In this document: positions 1-11,646 of the stretch, piece after piece
Layout: each line of letters starts with the position of its first letter
How positions within the stretch are numbered: the stretch's first letter is position 1
Assembly: GCF_002847825.1 (NCBI RefSeq)
Contig: NZ_PKIZ01000003.1
Location: 80,412 to 136,921, forward strand
DNA from: Kytococcus schroeteri
Lineage (GTDB): Bacteria > Actinomycetota > Actinomycetes > Actinomycetales > Dermatophilaceae
Direction: 5' to 3'
DNA: 56,510 bases
Position numbers and translations under genes: made by a program
Notes under the pieces: generated by a model
Told to the model about the DNA's origin: nothing
Database searches by the model: none
Seen by the model: the letters and a program-made list of their open reading frames with translations, nothing else

Positions 1-2616
1 GTGGGCGCGGGCCACGGCCACGATGTGCTCCTTCTTGCCCGGGTCGGCGAAGCGCACCCCGGAGGTGTCACGCCCGGTGAGGCGCACCTCGTCGGCGCGG
101 CTGCGCACCACCTTGCCCGAGCTCATGACCACCATCACCTCGTGGTGGTCGCCCACCACGAGGGCGCCCACGAGGTCGCCGGCCTTCTCGGTGGCCTTGG
201 CCACCTTGATGCCCAGGCCGCCACGGCCCTGCACACGGTACTGGTCCACGCTGGTGCGCTTGGCCATGCCGTTCTCGAACACCACGAACACCTGGGCCCC
301 GTCGGCCTGCTCGTGCGGCACGGTGCGCATGACCAGCAGCTCGTCGTCGCCGCGGAAGCGCATGCCGGTCACACCCGAGGTGGCGCGGCCCATCGGGCGC
401 AGCTGGTCGTCCGAGGCCCGGAAACGCAGGCTCTGGCCCTGACGGCTCACGAGCAGGATGTCGTCCTCACCGTCCACCAGGCGCGCGCCCACGAGCTCGT
501 CGCCCTCGCGCAGGTTGACGGCGATGAGGCCACCGGAGCGCGGGGAGTCGTACTCGGTGAGGCGGGTCTTCTTGACCAGGCCGTTCTTGGTGGCGAGCAC
601 CAGGTAGGGCGCGGCCTCGTAGTCCTTGATGGCCAGCACCTGGGCGATCTTCTCGTCCGGGCCGAAGGCCATGATGTTGGCCACGTGCTGGCCCTTGGAG
701 TCGCGCGACCCCTCGGGCAGCTCCCACGCCCGCGCGCGGTAGACGCGCCCGGCATCGGTGAAGAAGAGCAGCCACGAGTGGGTCTGGGTGGTGAAGAAGT
801 GGTCCACCACGTCGTCGGCGCGCAGCGTGGTGCCGCGCACGCCCTTGCCGCCGCGGCGCTGCGAGCGGTAGGCGTCCACGCGGATGCGCTTGGCGTACCC
901 ACCCCGGGTGATGGTGACCACCACGTTCTCGTCCGGGATGAGGTCCTCCATGTTGACCTCGGCGTCGTTGGGCACGATCTCCGTGCGGCGCTCGTCGCCG
1001 TACTTGTCCACGATCTCGGCGAGCTCCTCACTGATGATCGTGCGCTGGCGGGCGGGCGTGGCCAGGATGTCCTGGAGGTCCTCGATGAGGGCCTGCAGGC
1101 GGTCGTGCTCGTCGATGATCTTCTGGCGCTCCAGCGCGGCCAGGCGGCGCAGCTGCATGTCGAGGATGGCGCGCGCCTGGACCTCGTCGATGTCGAGCAG
1201 CTCCATCAGGCCGTCGCGCGCCTCCTCCACGGTGGGCGAGCGGCGGATGAGGGCGATCACCTCGTCGAGCATGTCCAGCGCCTTGAGCAGGCCGCGCAGG
1301 ATGTGGATCTGCTCCTCGGCGCGCTTCAGGCGGTAGGTGGTGCGGCGGACGATGACCTCGACCTGGTGGTCCACCCAGTGGCGCACGAAGGCGTTGAGCG
1401 GCAGCGTGCGGGGCACGCCGTCCACCAGGGCCAGCATGTTGGCGCCGAAGTTCTGCTGCAGCTGGGTGTGCTTGTAGAGGTTGTTGAGCACCACCTTGGC
1501 CACGGCATCGCGCTTGAGCACGATGACCAGGCGCTGGCCGGTGCGACCGGAGGTCTCGTCGCGCAGGTCCGCGATGCCCTGCAGCTTGCCGGTCTTCACC
1601 AGCTCGGCGATCTTGCGGGCCAGGGCGTCGGGGTTCACCTGGTAGGGCAGCTCGGTGACCACCAGGCAGGTGCGGCCCTGGATCTCCTCCACCTCCACCA
1701 CGGCACGCATGGTGATGGAGCCGCGGCCGGTGCGGTAGGCGTCCTCGATGCCGGAGCGGCCCATGATCTTGGCCCCGGTGGGGAAGTCCGGACCCTTGAT
1801 GACCTGGAGCAGCTTCTCCTGCAGCTCCTCCTTGGAGGCCTCGGGGTGCTCCAGCAGCCACTGGCAGCCCTCGGCCACCTCCCGCAGGTTGTGCGGCGGG
1901 ATCTGCGTGGCCATGCCCACCGCGATGCCGGCCGAGCCGTTGACCAGCAGGTTGGGGAAGCGGGCCGGCAGCACGGTCGGCTGCAGGGTGCGGCCGTCGT
2001 AGTTGGGCTCGAAGTCGACCGTGTCCTCGGTGATGTCGCGCACCAGCTCCATGGCCAGCGGCTGCATGCGACACTCGGTGTAACGCGGGGCGGCGGCACC
2101 GTCGTCACCGGCGGAGCCGAAGTTGCCCTGGCCGTCGATGAGCGGGTAGCGCATGGCCCACGGCTGCGAGAGGCGCACCATCGCGTCGTAGATGGCCAAG
2201 TCGCCGTGCGGGTGGTAGTTGGCCATGACGTCGCCCACCACGCGGGCGCACTTGTTGTACGAGCGGTCGGGGCGGTAGCCGCCGTCGTACATGGCGTACA
2301 CGATGCGGCGGTGCACCGGCTTGAGGCCGTCACGGACGTCCGGCAGCGCGCGAGACACGATGACGCTCATGGCGTACTCGATGTAGCTGCGCTGCATCTC
2401 GCTGGAGAGGTCCACCGGCTCGATGCGGCCGTGCTCGGGGATGGCGTCCCACGCCGGGGCCACGGGGGCGGGCAGGTCGTCCACCGGGTCGGTGCCGGCG
2501 GCCACCTGGGCGCCCTCGGTGGGCTGCTCGGCATCGCCGGCCCCGGTCCCCTCCACCGGGGTCTCGTCGGTGGGCTCGATCGGCTCGTTCGGGTCCTGCG
2601 GGGGCTGCTCGCTCAC
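1..2616 (-). CDS. gyrA: DNA gyrase subunit A, C-terminal end outside window
   Basis: GyrA is the breakage-reunion subunit of gyrase, which introduces negative supercoils. The minus-strand frame starts at GTG 2614-2616 behind a GAGG-type ribosome site and is open for 872 codons to the window edge, so little should be missing. An acidic/Pro-rich N-terminal extension of about 55 residues precedes the conserved core. The catalytic region reads [11 protein letters not shown], with the active-site Tyr. The quinolone-resistance region reads [12 protein letters not shown], so residue 140, equivalent to E. coli Ser83, is Leu encoded by TTG. It lies 57 bp downstream of gyrB in the same direction, so the two are probably cotranscribed. 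Identity is certain; the exact C-terminus is not visible. Confidence 0.97.
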   Translation of the reverse strand, partial: MSEQPPQDPNEPIEPTDETPVEGTGAGDAEQPTEGAQVAAGTDPVDDLPAPVAPAWDAIPEHGRIEPVDLSSEMQRSYIEYAMSVIVSRALPDVRDGLKPVHRRIVYAMYDGGYRPDRSYNKCARVVGDVMANYHPHGDLAIYDAMVRLSQPWAMRYPLIDGQGNFGSAGDDGAAAPRYTECRMQPLAMELVRDITEDTVDFEPNYDGRTLQPTVLPARFPNLLVNGSAGIAVGMATQIPPHNLREVAEGCQWLLEHPEASKEELQEKLLQVIKGPDFPTGAKIMGRSGIEDAYRTGRGSITMRAVVEVEEIQGRTCLVVTELPYQVNPDALARKIAELVKTGKLQGIADLRDETSGRTGQRLVIVLKRDAVAKVVLNNLYKHTQLQQNFGANMLALVDGVPRTLPLNAFVRHWVDHQVEVIVRRTTYRLKRAEEQIHILRGLLKALDMLDEVIALIRRSPTVEEARDGLMELLDIDEVQARAILDMQLRRLAALERQKIIDEHDRLQALIEDLQDILATPARQRTIISEELAEIVDKYGDERRTEIVPNDAEVNMEDLIPDENVVVTITRGGYAKRIRVDAYRSQRRGGKGVRGTTLRADDVVDHFFTTQTHSWLLFFTDAGRVYRARAWELPEGSRDSKGQHVANIMAFGPDEKIAQVLAIKDYEAAPYLVLATKNGLVKKTRLTEYDSPRSGGLIAVNLREGDELVGARLVDGEDDILLVSRQGQSLRFRASDDQLRPMGRATSGVTGMRFRGDDELLVMRTVPHEQADGAQVFVVFENGMAKRTSVDQYRVQGRGGLGIKVAKATEKAGDLVGALVVGDHHEVMVVMSSGKVVRSRADEVRLTGRDTSGVRFADPGKKEHIVAVARAH

Positions 2617-2673
2617 AGTGCCTACCTCAGTATCTCGTAGTCGCTAGAAAGTCGTAGAAGCTCTGATCGAGCG

Positions 2674-4878
<2,205 letters not shown>

Positions 4879-4916
4879 TCACGCGCGCGGGCGCGCGAGG
4901 ACACATGCAACGCCCC

Positions 4917-4922
4917 ATCTTA
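4917..4922 (-). promoter_or_regulatory. possible -10 element of the gyrB promoter
   Basis: Read on the minus strand this is TAAGAT, the best -10 hexamer in the 291-bp gap upstream of gyrB (4792-5082). I see no good -35 hexamer 16-18 bp further upstream. The rest of the gap is GC-rich, with an alternating CG run near 4881-4898 and no open frame I would support. Confidence 0.3.
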
Positions 4923-5082
4923 GCAAGAGGACGCCGATTCCCCATGGCCGTCCACCGGTTCACGGCCCCGAAATCGGGCCGGGAGGAACCTCACGAGCGA
5001 CGAGCGGGTCCCCACCCGTGGGCGGGTACGGCCACCACCCCCACGAACGGCCACAGGGGCCCGCATCGGACCCGGGGCCACC

Positions 5083-5655
5083 TCACCCGTAGGTGTCGCG
5101 CGGGCCCGGGCCGGAGATGCGCCGCGGGCCGTGGCGCCAGGACGGCGCCGCCGGGCCGATGACGCGCACGCTCGTGACCACCCCGAAGCCCAGCTCCTCG
5201 TCCAGCCGGCGCTGCAGCGTGCTGGTCAGCATGGTCAGCTGCGTGGCCCAGGTGGAGGACTCCGCCCGCACCACCAGGCACCCGTCCTCGAAGCTCTCCG
5301 GCAGGCTGTGGCCGGCCACGTCGGCACCCACGATGCCGACCCAGTCGCCCATCACGCGGCCCACCTTGAGCTCGTCGCCCCAGCCGCGGTCCTCGATCAT
5401 CCGCGTGAACTCCGCACCCAGGGTCTGCGGGTCACAGCGGCCCTTGCCGGAGGTGCCGGCCCGGCCGGGGGAGTCCTTCCGGCGGCGCCGCCCGGGTGCT
5501 CCGGGGCGCAGACCACGCGCCCGGGCCATGTCCCGCATCCGGGCCAGGGTCAGGTCCGCGGCGTCCAGCTCGGCCTCGCCGCCCGCCGGGTCCCCGCTCG
5601 CGGGTCCGTTGCCGCTCCGGTCAACCGGCCCGCCGAGCGGTCCCGGGGTGCTCAC
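5083..5655 (-). CDS. dciA: DciA family (DUF721) protein, replicative helicase loader/partner
   Basis: The 190-codon protein starts at GTG 5653-5655, overlapping the recF stop (GTGA), so translation is probably coupled. The N-terminal 70 residues are polar and Arg/Pro-rich. The C-terminal 100 residues match the DUF721 fold, with a conserved WATQLTML near residue 147 and ESTW/AESSTW-type Trp motifs. Family members (mycobacterial Rv0004) act with the DnaB helicase and are usually encoded between recF and gyrB, as here. The function is transferred from family and position; nothing in the sequence shows activity directly. Confidence 0.88.
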   Translation of the reverse strand: MSTPGPLGGPVDRSGNGPASGDPAGGEAELDAADLTLARMRDMARARGLRPGAPGRRRRKDSPGRAGTSGKGRCDPQTLGAEFTRMIEDRGWGDELKVGRVMGDWVGIVGADVAGHSLPESFEDGCLVVRAESSTWATQLTMLTSTLQRRLDEELGFGVVTSVRVIGPAAPSWRHGPRRISGPGPRDTYG

Positions 5656-6824
5656 GTGCGCGCCTCGGCGTGGCCCATGGTCACGTCCACGTGGTGGGCG
5701 CTCTCCCGCAGGCTCGGCGGGATGTCGGATTCCACCGCCGCGGTCACCAGCACCTGCTCGGCGTCGGCCACCATCTGCGCCAACCGCTCGCGCCGCCCGG
5801 CGTCCAGCTCGGCGAACACGTCGTCGAGCACCAGCACCGGGTCGGTGCCCAGGTCGGTGCGCAGCAGGTGGAAGGCCGCCAACCGCAGGGCCAGCGCGAA
5901 CGACCACGACTCCCCGTGGCTCGCGTAGCCCTTGGCCGGCACCGGACCGAGGGTCAGCTCGAGCTCCTCACGGTGCGGCCCCACCAGTGTGATGCCGCGC
6001 TCCAGCTCGCGCTGCCGGAGCTGCGCCAGGGAGGCCACCACGAGGCGCGCCAGCTCCTCGCGCTCGGGCACCTCGCCCCCGTCGACCAGAGCCTGCGCCG
6101 CGGCGTCGGCCTCCTCGCCCACCAGTGACCAGCGGTAGGCGATGCCCGCCTCGGACTGGGCGTCGCTCACCTCTCGATAGGCGTTCTCCACGAATCTCCG
6201 TAGATCTTGCACCAGGCGTAGACGAGCGTAGAGGAGGGAAGCGGCCCCCATCGCCAGGTGCTCGTCCCAGGCGTCCAGCATCGCCAGGGTGGAGGCCGAC
6301 GGCGTGCTGCGGGAGGAACGGGCGTCGCGCAGCAGGGCGTTGCGCTGCTTGAGCGCCTGCGCGTAGTCCCCCTGCACCCCCGCCCAGCGCGGCTGGCGCG
6401 CCACGAGCAGTGCGTCCAGGTAGGCCCGCCGGGTGGCCGGGTCGCCCTTCACCAGGGCCAGGTCCTCCGGGGCGAAGAGCACCGTGCGCAGGGTGCCCAG
6501 CAGGTCACGCGGCCGGGGCACGGGGGAACGCCCCAGCTGCGCGCGGTTGGCCCGCCCCGGGTTGAGCTGCAGCTCGAGCACCGTCTCCCGGCCGTCGCGC
6601 TCCACGGCGCCCCGGATGATCGCGTGCTCGGCCCCGAAGCGCACCAGCGGGGCGTCACTGCTCACCCGGTGCGAGCCGAGCGTGGCGAGGTAGCCGGCGG
6701 CCTCCACGAGGTTGGTCTTTCCCTGGCCGTTGCGGCCCACCAGCACGGTCACCCCGGCCGGCAGGTCGAGCGCGGCCTCCTCGTAGGACCGGAAGTCGCG
6801 CACCGCCAGGTGGCGGAGCCTCAC
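5652..6824 (-). CDS. recF: DNA replication and repair protein RecF
   Basis: RecF is an SMC-like ATPase that helps load RecA at single-strand gaps. The start is GTG 6822-6824, overlapping the gnd stop (GTGA), giving 390 codons, the usual length. The Walker A motif GRNGQGKT is at about residues 30-37, and a Walker B/D-loop region LVLDDVFAELD lies near the C-terminus. It sits in the conserved dnaN-gnd-recF-dciA-gyrB order. A much longer in-frame extension upstream is coding shadow of gnd and is not used. Confidence 0.96.
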   Translation of the reverse strand: MRLRHLAVRDFRSYEEAALDLPAGVTVLVGRNGQGKTNLVEAAGYLATLGSHRVSSDAPLVRFGAEHAIIRGAVERDGRETVLELQLNPGRANRAQLGRSPVPRPRDLLGTLRTVLFAPEDLALVKGDPATRRAYLDALLVARQPRWAGVQGDYAQALKQRNALLRDARSSRSTPSASTLAMLDAWDEHLAMGAASLLYARLRLVQDLRRFVENAYREVSDAQSEAGIAYRWSLVGEEADAAAQALVDGGEVPEREELARLVVASLAQLRQRELERGITLVGPHREELELTLGPVPAKGYASHGESWSFALALRLAAFHLLRTDLGTDPVLVLDDVFAELDAGRRERLAQMVADAEQVLVTAAVESDIPPSLRESAHHVDVTMGHAEART

Positions 6825-7807
6825 GCCTCGTCGTCGGTGGCCCCGGGCGTCGCCTGGCCCCGGGTGTCGGCGGGCTCGGCGGCACGGTGCACCTGCTGGG
6901 GACGGTCGCGGTCCCACGGCTCGCTGCCGAACTGCATCACCTCGTGGCCACCGAAGCCACCACGCAGCGCGGCCACCGCCTGCATGGCGGGGGAGTTCTC
7001 CTGGCGCGAGGCGAAGCGCGAGAACAGCGCGGCGGAGATCACCGGCATCGGCACGGCGTTCTCCACGGCCTCGATGACGGTCCAGCGGCCCTCGCCGGAG
7101 TCGGTGGTGTAGCCCGACACGCCCTCCAGGTCCGGCTTCTCCTCCAGCGCGTCCACGAGCAGGTCCAGCAGCCAGGAACGCACCACGGTGCCGCGGCTCC
7201 ACGCCTTGAAGGCACCGGGGACGTCCTTGACGATGTCCTTGGCCATGAGCAGCTCGTAGCCCTCGGCGTAGGCCGCCATGAGCCCGTACTCGATGCCGTT
7301 GTGCACCATCTTGGCGTAGTGACCGGCGCCCACCTCGCCGGCGTGCACGAAGCCCTCGTCGCGGGGGCCCTCGGGGCGCAGCGCGTCGAAGATCGGCATC
7401 GCCATCTCCACGTGCTCGGTCCGGCCACCGCACATCAGGCCGTAGCCGTTCTCCAGGCCCCAGATGCCGCCGGAGACGCCGCAGTCCACGTAGCCGACCC
7501 CCTGCGCGGCCAGCATCCGGTCGTGCTCGACGTCGTCCTGGTAGGGGGAGTTGCCACCCTCGATGACGAGGTCACCGGGCTGCAGGTGCCTGGCCAGCTC
7601 GGTGATGGTGTTCCGGGTCGGCTTGCCGTGCGGGACCATCACCCACACCACGCGCGGCCCGGTGAGGGTCTCCGCCAGAGCCTGCAGGCTGTCGACGTCA
7701 CGCAGCTGGGGATCGAGGTCGAAGCCGATGACCTCGTGGCCGGCCCGCTCCAGGCGGGTCTTCATGTTGCCGCCCATCTTGCCGAGGCCGACGAGTCCGA
7801 TCTGCAT
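6821..7807 (-). CDS. gnd: 6-phosphogluconate dehydrogenase (decarboxylating), short form
   Basis: The enzyme oxidises 6-phosphogluconate to ribulose 5-phosphate and CO2. The 328 codons begin at ATG 7805-7807 with AGGAG upstream. The N-terminal dinucleotide fold reads GLVGLGKMGGNM, and the substrate-binding VSGGIWGLENG and catalytic KMVHNGIEYG motifs are intact. At about 330 residues it belongs to the short class (often called GndA or YqeC-like) rather than the 470-residue long class. Its position between dnaN and recF is typical of Micrococcales. The final 40 residues are polar and poorly conserved. Confidence 0.95.
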   Translation of the reverse strand: MQIGLVGLGKMGGNMKTRLERAGHEVIGFDLDPQLRDVDSLQALAETLTGPRVVWVMVPHGKPTRNTITELARHLQPGDLVIEGGNSPYQDDVEHDRMLAAQGVGYVDCGVSGGIWGLENGYGLMCGGRTEHVEMAMPIFDALRPEGPRDEGFVHAGEVGAGHYAKMVHNGIEYGLMAAYAEGYELLMAKDIVKDVPGAFKAWSRGTVVRSWLLDLLVDALEEKPDLEGVSGYTTDSGEGRWTVIEAVENAVPMPVISAALFSRFASRQENSPAMQAVAALRGGFGGHEVMQFGSEPWDRDRPQQVHRAAEPADTRGQATPGATDDEA

Positions 7808-7869
7808 GACCACTCCTGGTGAGTCGAGGCTGGGGAGGCTGCTGCGGCCTCCACCGTATCCCGCGGGAC

Positions 7870-9006
7870 TCAGGCCCCCGGGAAGCGCACCGGCATGATC
7901 ACGTAGCTGAACGAGTCGTCGGACTCGCCGTCGACCTCGGCCTGGCCGGTGAGCAGCACCGGCTTGCCCGGCTGGGTGAAGGACATGCGCGCGAACGCCG
8001 TGCCCAGGGCCCCCAGGCCGTCGAGCAGGAAGCCCGGGTTGAACGCCACGTCGATGTCGTCGCCGTCCAGCGTGCACTCCACGGCCTCGGACGCCTGCGC
8101 GTCGTCGCCGGTGCCGGCCTCGATGGCCACCGAGCCGGGCGTGAAGCGCAGGCGGACCGGCGTGGTGCGCTCGGCCACGAGCGAGACGCGCTTGATGGCC
8201 TCGATGAGGGCGCCGGTCTCCACCACGGCGTCCACCTCGCTGCTGGTGGGGAAGATGCTGGAGAGCTTGGGGTACTCGCCGTCGAGCAGACGGGTGGTGC
8301 TGTGGCGCTGTCCCGCGGAGAAGCCGATGAGGCCCTTGCCGCCGGCCTCGTCGCCCAGCGCGATGTCCACTGGGCCCACGGCCCCCAGGCTCTTGGCGGT
8401 GTCCGACAGCGTGCGCGAGGGCACCAGCGCCACGTGGTGGGCCGAGGGGTCGCGCGGCGTCCAGGTGAGCTCGCGGCGGGCCATGCGGTAGCGGTCGGTG
8501 GCCAGCATGGTGATGCGGTCGCGGTCGAACTCCACGTGCACACCGGTGAGGATCGGCAGGGCGTCGCTGCGGTCGGCGGCGACGGACACCTGGGCCACGG
8601 CCTTGGTGAACAGCGAGCCGTCCACGGTGCCGCTGGCCTCGGGGGAGGTGGGCAGCGAGGGGTAGTCGCCCAGCGGCATCTCGAGCAGCGCGAAGCGGCT
8701 GGAGCCACAGGTGACCTGGAGCTTGCCGGACTCCTGCTGGATGCGCACCGGCTTGTCCGGCAGGGAGCGGGAGATCTCCGAGAGGAGGCGACCCAGCACC
8801 AGGGCCTCGCCGCCCTCCACCACGTCGGCCTCCACGGTGACCTCGGCGGAGACCTCGTAGTCGAAGGCCGAGAGGGTCAGCGTGCCGGCGGGGTCGGCCA
8901 CCAGGCGCACACCGGCGAGCACCGGCACCGGCGGACGGTTGGTCAGACCGCGCACCACCCACGCGACGGCCTCGGACAACACCTCACGCTGAACCTGGAA
9001 CTCCAT
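7870..9006 (-). CDS. dnaN: DNA polymerase III sliding clamp (beta subunit)
   Basis: The beta clamp tethers the replicative polymerase to DNA. The frame of 378 codons begins at ATG 9004-9006 with GAGGAAG upstream and ends in the canonical YVIMPVRFPG-type C-terminus (last residues FPGA). Three clamp domains are recognisable along the length, with the typical NRPPVPVLAG motif near residue 25. dnaA lies upstream across the origin and gnd follows after 62 bp. Confidence 0.97.
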   Translation of the reverse strand: MEFQVQREVLSEAVAWVVRGLTNRPPVPVLAGVRLVADPAGTLTLSAFDYEVSAEVTVEADVVEGGEALVLGRLLSEISRSLPDKPVRIQQESGKLQVTCGSSRFALLEMPLGDYPSLPTSPEASGTVDGSLFTKAVAQVSVAADRSDALPILTGVHVEFDRDRITMLATDRYRMARRELTWTPRDPSAHHVALVPSRTLSDTAKSLGAVGPVDIALGDEAGGKGLIGFSAGQRHSTTRLLDGEYPKLSSIFPTSSEVDAVVETGALIEAIKRVSLVAERTTPVRLRFTPGSVAIEAGTGDDAQASEAVECTLDGDDIDVAFNPGFLLDGLGALGTAFARMSFTQPGKPVLLTGQAEVDGESDDSFSYVIMPVRFPGA

Positions 9007-9604
9007 GGCTTCCTCACTGCTCGGCCATGCGGACCACTGTCCCGTCCACGGCGCCTGCGACGTCCGGCGAAGCCTAGCGCGAGCCACCGCCACCCTCCGA
9101 GCCCCGATCCCTCACCGCACCTGGCTCAGCACGACCCCCCACGTACGCGGTGCGCAACCCCTCCTCGAGAAACCGGGTAGTCGTCGTCATCGGTGCTGTG
9201 GGAACTGGGGACGACGGCCGTCCTGCGCGGCGTGGAGCGGAATCCTCCTGTTGACGAGGCCTGCGGACGAGCTGTGGGCGGACCGCGGGGGATGGGGACG
9301 ACGGATCGGCGTCCACACCTGCTCCCACAGAACCGGCCCGTCCCGTCCACGCCCCGGAGGGGGATTCCCACAGGTGCCCACAGGAACGTGCACAGGGGGT
9401 CGTGGCGGCCCGGCCCGGTGTGGACCTGACGTGACCTCGTCCACATCCACAAGTTTGTCCACACGTTGTGGAGATCCGGTGAATCGCTGTCAAACGGGGC
9501 CCGCTGCCGCGGAGCGCACCTGTGCACCACCCTGCGGACGGCGGTGTGGACCGAGGCCCCACAGGATGGGGACGACGCGGGAGGAGGGGAGGGGACGCGC
9601 TGGC
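9007..9604. other. chromosomal replication origin (oriC), dnaA-dnaN interval
   Basis: This 598-bp non-coding interval separates dnaA and dnaN, the usual actinobacterial oriC location. The best DnaA boxes cluster in 39 bp: TCGTCCACA 9439-9447, ACATCCACA 9445-9453, a perfect TTGTCCACA 9457-9465 and, reversed, ATCTCCACA 9469-9477. Weaker boxes occur at 9309-9317, 9364-9372, 9373-9381, 9419-9427 and 9545-9553. The cluster is also the least GC-rich part, though no strong AT-rich unwinding element stands out. Short frames here look spurious. Confidence 0.88.
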
Positions 9605-11104
9605 TCAGCGGCCGCGCGCCACCTTCTTGCGGATGATGCTCGTGAGCTCGCTGACCTCGTCGTAGACGCGACGGTCCTCGCTGAGCAGCTGCTTGATCTT
9701 GCGCTCTGCGTGCATGACGGTCGTGTGGTCGCGCCCGCCGAACTCCTTGCCGATCTTGGGCAGCGAGAGGTCGGTCAGCTCACGGCACAGGTACATGGCG
9801 ATCTGCCGGGCGCGCGTGAGGTTGCGCGAGCGGGAGGCGCCCTGGATCTCCTCCACCGAGATGGTGAAGTAGGCCGCGGTCTCCTCGAGGATCGTCCCCG
9901 GCGTGATCTGGCCGGAGTCGCCCCCGGGCATCACGTCCTTGAGCACGGTGCGCGCCAGGTACTCGTCCAGGGGGGAGCCCGACAGGCTCGCGAAAGCCGT
10001 CACGCGGGTCAGGGCGCCCTCGAGCTCGCGGATGTTGGACGAGATCTTCGACGCGATGAGGTGCAGCACGTCGTCGGGGATGTCGAGCTTGTCGGCCGCC
10101 GCCTTGCGCCGCAGGATCGCGATGCGGGTCTCCAGGTCCGGCGGCTGCACGTCGGTGAGCAGCCCCCACTCGAAGCGCGACCGCATCCGCTCGGCGAAGC
10201 CGCTGAGCTTCTTGGGCGGCTGGTCGGAGGTGATGACGATCTGCTTCTCGCTGTTGTGGAGCGTGTTGAAGGTGTGGAAGAACTCCTCCATCGTCTGCTC
10301 CTTGCCCTGCAGGAACTGGATGTCGTCGATGAGGAGCACGTCCACGTCGCGGTACTGGCGCTGGAAGGCGTTCGCCTGGCCCGCCGAGACCGCGTTGATG
10401 AACTGGTTGGTGAACTCCTCGGAGTTCACGTACTTGACCCGCACCGAGGAGTCGAGGGTGCGCGCGTAGTGCCCGATGGCGTGCAGCAGGTGGGTCTTGC
10501 CGAGCCCCGACCCGCCGTAGATGAACAGCGGGTTGTAGGCGCGGGCGGGGGCCTCGGCCACGGCGGTGGCCGCGGCGTGCGCGAACCGGTTGGAGGAACC
10601 CAGCACGAAGGTGTCGAAGGTGTACTTGTGGTTCAGTGCGGAGTAGTCCCGCTCCACACCCTGGGACGCCGGGGCTCCGGTGCCCTCCACAGGGGCGGGG
10701 GCGCTCTGCGCCGCGGGCTGCGCGGGGACCTCGCGGGAGTTTTCCACGGGTTCGTCCACAGCTGTGGACGAACCCGTGGTGGACGCTCGCGCCGGGGACG
10801 CGGGCGGGGCCTGGGCGGGCTCCTGGACGGCGGCCACCGCGTCGGGGTCCACGGAGACCGCCAGGCGCACGTCGCGGTCGAGGACCTCGGACAGCGCGGT
10901 GGCGACGTCGTCCCGCAGGTGGCCCTCCACCGCGTCCTTGACGTGGTCGTACTTCACGGCGATGAGGGCCGTCGCGTCGAGCAGGCCCACCAGCGTGGCC
11001 AGACGGAGCACGCCGACGTCGCGCGGGGCGAGGCCTGCTCCCTGCAGGCGGACCATGGCCTCGTGCCAGATGGCGGCGGCGTGGTCGTCGGGGGTCTGGC
11101 TCAC
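9605..11104 (-). CDS. dnaA: Chromosomal replication initiator DnaA
   Basis: DnaA binds DnaA boxes and opens the origin. The 499-codon frame starts at GTG 11102-11104 with GAGGA upstream. Domain I covers about residues 1-85 and a Pro/Ala-rich linker (domain II) about 86-150. The AAA+ core has Walker A GGSGLGKT at 197-204 and Walker B LLIDD at 257-261. The C-terminal box-binding signature [14 protein letters not shown] starts at 456. The linker is built around a DNA palindrome (10744-10779) that encodes residues 109-121. DnaA boxes in the upstream region suggest autoregulation. Confidence 0.98.
   Translation of the reverse strand: MSQTPDDHAAAIWHEAMVRLQGAGLAPRDVGVLRLATLVGLLDATALIAVKYDHVKDAVEGHLRDDVATALSEVLDRDVRLAVSVDPDAVAAVQEPAQAPPASPARASTTGSSTAVDEPVENSREVPAQPAAQSAPAPVEGTGAPASQGVERDYSALNHKYTFDTFVLGSSNRFAHAAATAVAEAPARAYNPLFIYGGSGLGKTHLLHAIGHYARTLDSSVRVKYVNSEEFTNQFINAVSAGQANAFQRQYRDVDVLLIDDIQFLQGKEQTMEEFFHTFNTLHNSEKQIVITSDQPPKKLSGFAERMRSRFEWGLLTDVQPPDLETRIAILRRKAAADKLDIPDDVLHLIASKISSNIRELEGALTRVTAFASLSGSPLDEYLARTVLKDVMPGGDSGQITPGTILEETAAYFTISVEEIQGASRSRNLTRARQIAMYLCRELTDLSLPKIGKEFGGRDHTTVMHAERKIKQLLSEDRRVYDEVSELTSIIRKKVARGR
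10744..10779. repeat. 36-bp perfect palindrome inside dnaA with two opposed DnaA boxes
   Basis: The two 18-bp halves (centre 10761/10762) are exact reverse complements with no spacer. Each half carries TCGTCCACA: 10752-10760 forward and 10763-10771 reversed. It lies in the codons for the non-conserved domain II linker of DnaA. Sequence shows the symmetry and boxes directly; a role in initiation control or dnaA expression is inference. Confidence 0.9.
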
Positions 11105-11187
11105 AGGGGGTCCTCACAGCGTTCCGGGGCGTCGTGCACACGTCCGTCCCCAGGGTCACGAGGTGCGGATCGCCCGCCCTGGGGCGT

Positions 11188-11266
11188 TGTCAACACCATC
11201 GTCCACACCCTGTGGACACACCCAACGTGCGTGGTGGGTGAGACCCAACGATAGCCGTTGTCCACA
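11188..11266 (-). promoter_or_regulatory. dnaA promoter region with DnaA boxes
   Basis: On the minus strand a perfect -35 hexamer TTGACA (11188-11193) faces dnaA; the -10 about 17 bp on (11165-11170) is poor. Immediately upstream of the -35 are DnaA boxes: TCGTCCACA 11199-11207, a reversed GTGTCCACA 11211-11219 (the two forming a 7-bp inverted repeat with a 3-bp spacer) and a perfect TTGTCCACA 11258-11266. A weaker CTCTCCACA is at 11269-11277. This layout suits autoregulation of dnaA. The 393-bp dnaA-rpmH gap (11105-11497) holds these and the rpmH promoter; nothing else was seen. Confidence 0.55.
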
Positions 11267-11294
11267 GGCTCTCCACACCCGACTCCGCGCTGAA

Positions 11295-11324
11295 TTGACC
11301 CGGGAGCGGGGCAAAACGTAGGGT
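11295..11324 (+). promoter_or_regulatory. rpmH promoter
   Basis: TTGACC at 11295-11300 and TAGGGT at 11319-11324 are separated by 18 bp and point towards rpmH, leaving a leader of about 165 nt. The leader (11330-11490) is GC-rich with no supported small frame. The call rests on hexamer match and position. Confidence 0.55.
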
Positions 11325-11497
11325 GAGGGGTCCGGTCTGCGCCGTGGTGACCCCTCCGGGGGCGTCGGCGCACGGCCCATGAGGTGCCCACGGAGCTCGG
11401 GCACTCGCCATCCCCCCGCCGTCGTGCCGACCGGCATGCGTGGAGCGGGGCCGCAAGCCCGGGGAACCAGGGCCTGCCCGAACGACCAGGAGACACC

Positions 11498-11635
11498 ATG
11501 AGCAAGCGCACCTTCCAGCCCAACAACCGTCGTCGCGCCCGCAAGCACGGCTTCCGCGCCCGCATGTCCACCCGCGCCGGCCGTGCCATCCTCGCCGCCC
11601 GCCGCGGCAAGGGCCGCGCCAAGATCTCCGCCTGA
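11498..11635 (+). CDS. rpmH: 50S ribosomal protein bL34
   Basis: The 45-codon, highly basic protein begins [13 protein letters not shown] and contains the universal HGFRARM core. The start ATG 11498-11500 follows AGGAG. It heads the rightward rpmH-rnpA-yidD-yidC-khpB-rsmG-parA gene string, whose conserved order next to dnaA confirms the call. Confidence 0.98.
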   Translation: MSKRTFQPNNRRRARKHGFRARMSTRAGRAILAARRGKGRAKISA

Positions 11636-11646
11636 GCGGACCCGCG

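Noticed and set aside
1..2640. Plus-strand open frame of 879 codons opposite gyrA
   Set aside because: It is the antisense shadow of gyrA, His/Val/Leu-rich with no domain; GC-rich DNA keeps such frames open.
4881..4898. Alternating CG tract upstream of gyrB as a Z-DNA or supercoiling sensor
   Set aside because: The tract is short and expected by chance at this GC content; no evidence ties it to gyrB control.
9005..11254. Plus-strand open frame crossing oriC and antisense to dnaA
   Set aside because: It crosses the DnaA-box cluster and reads the antisense of dnaA; no ribosome site or domain.
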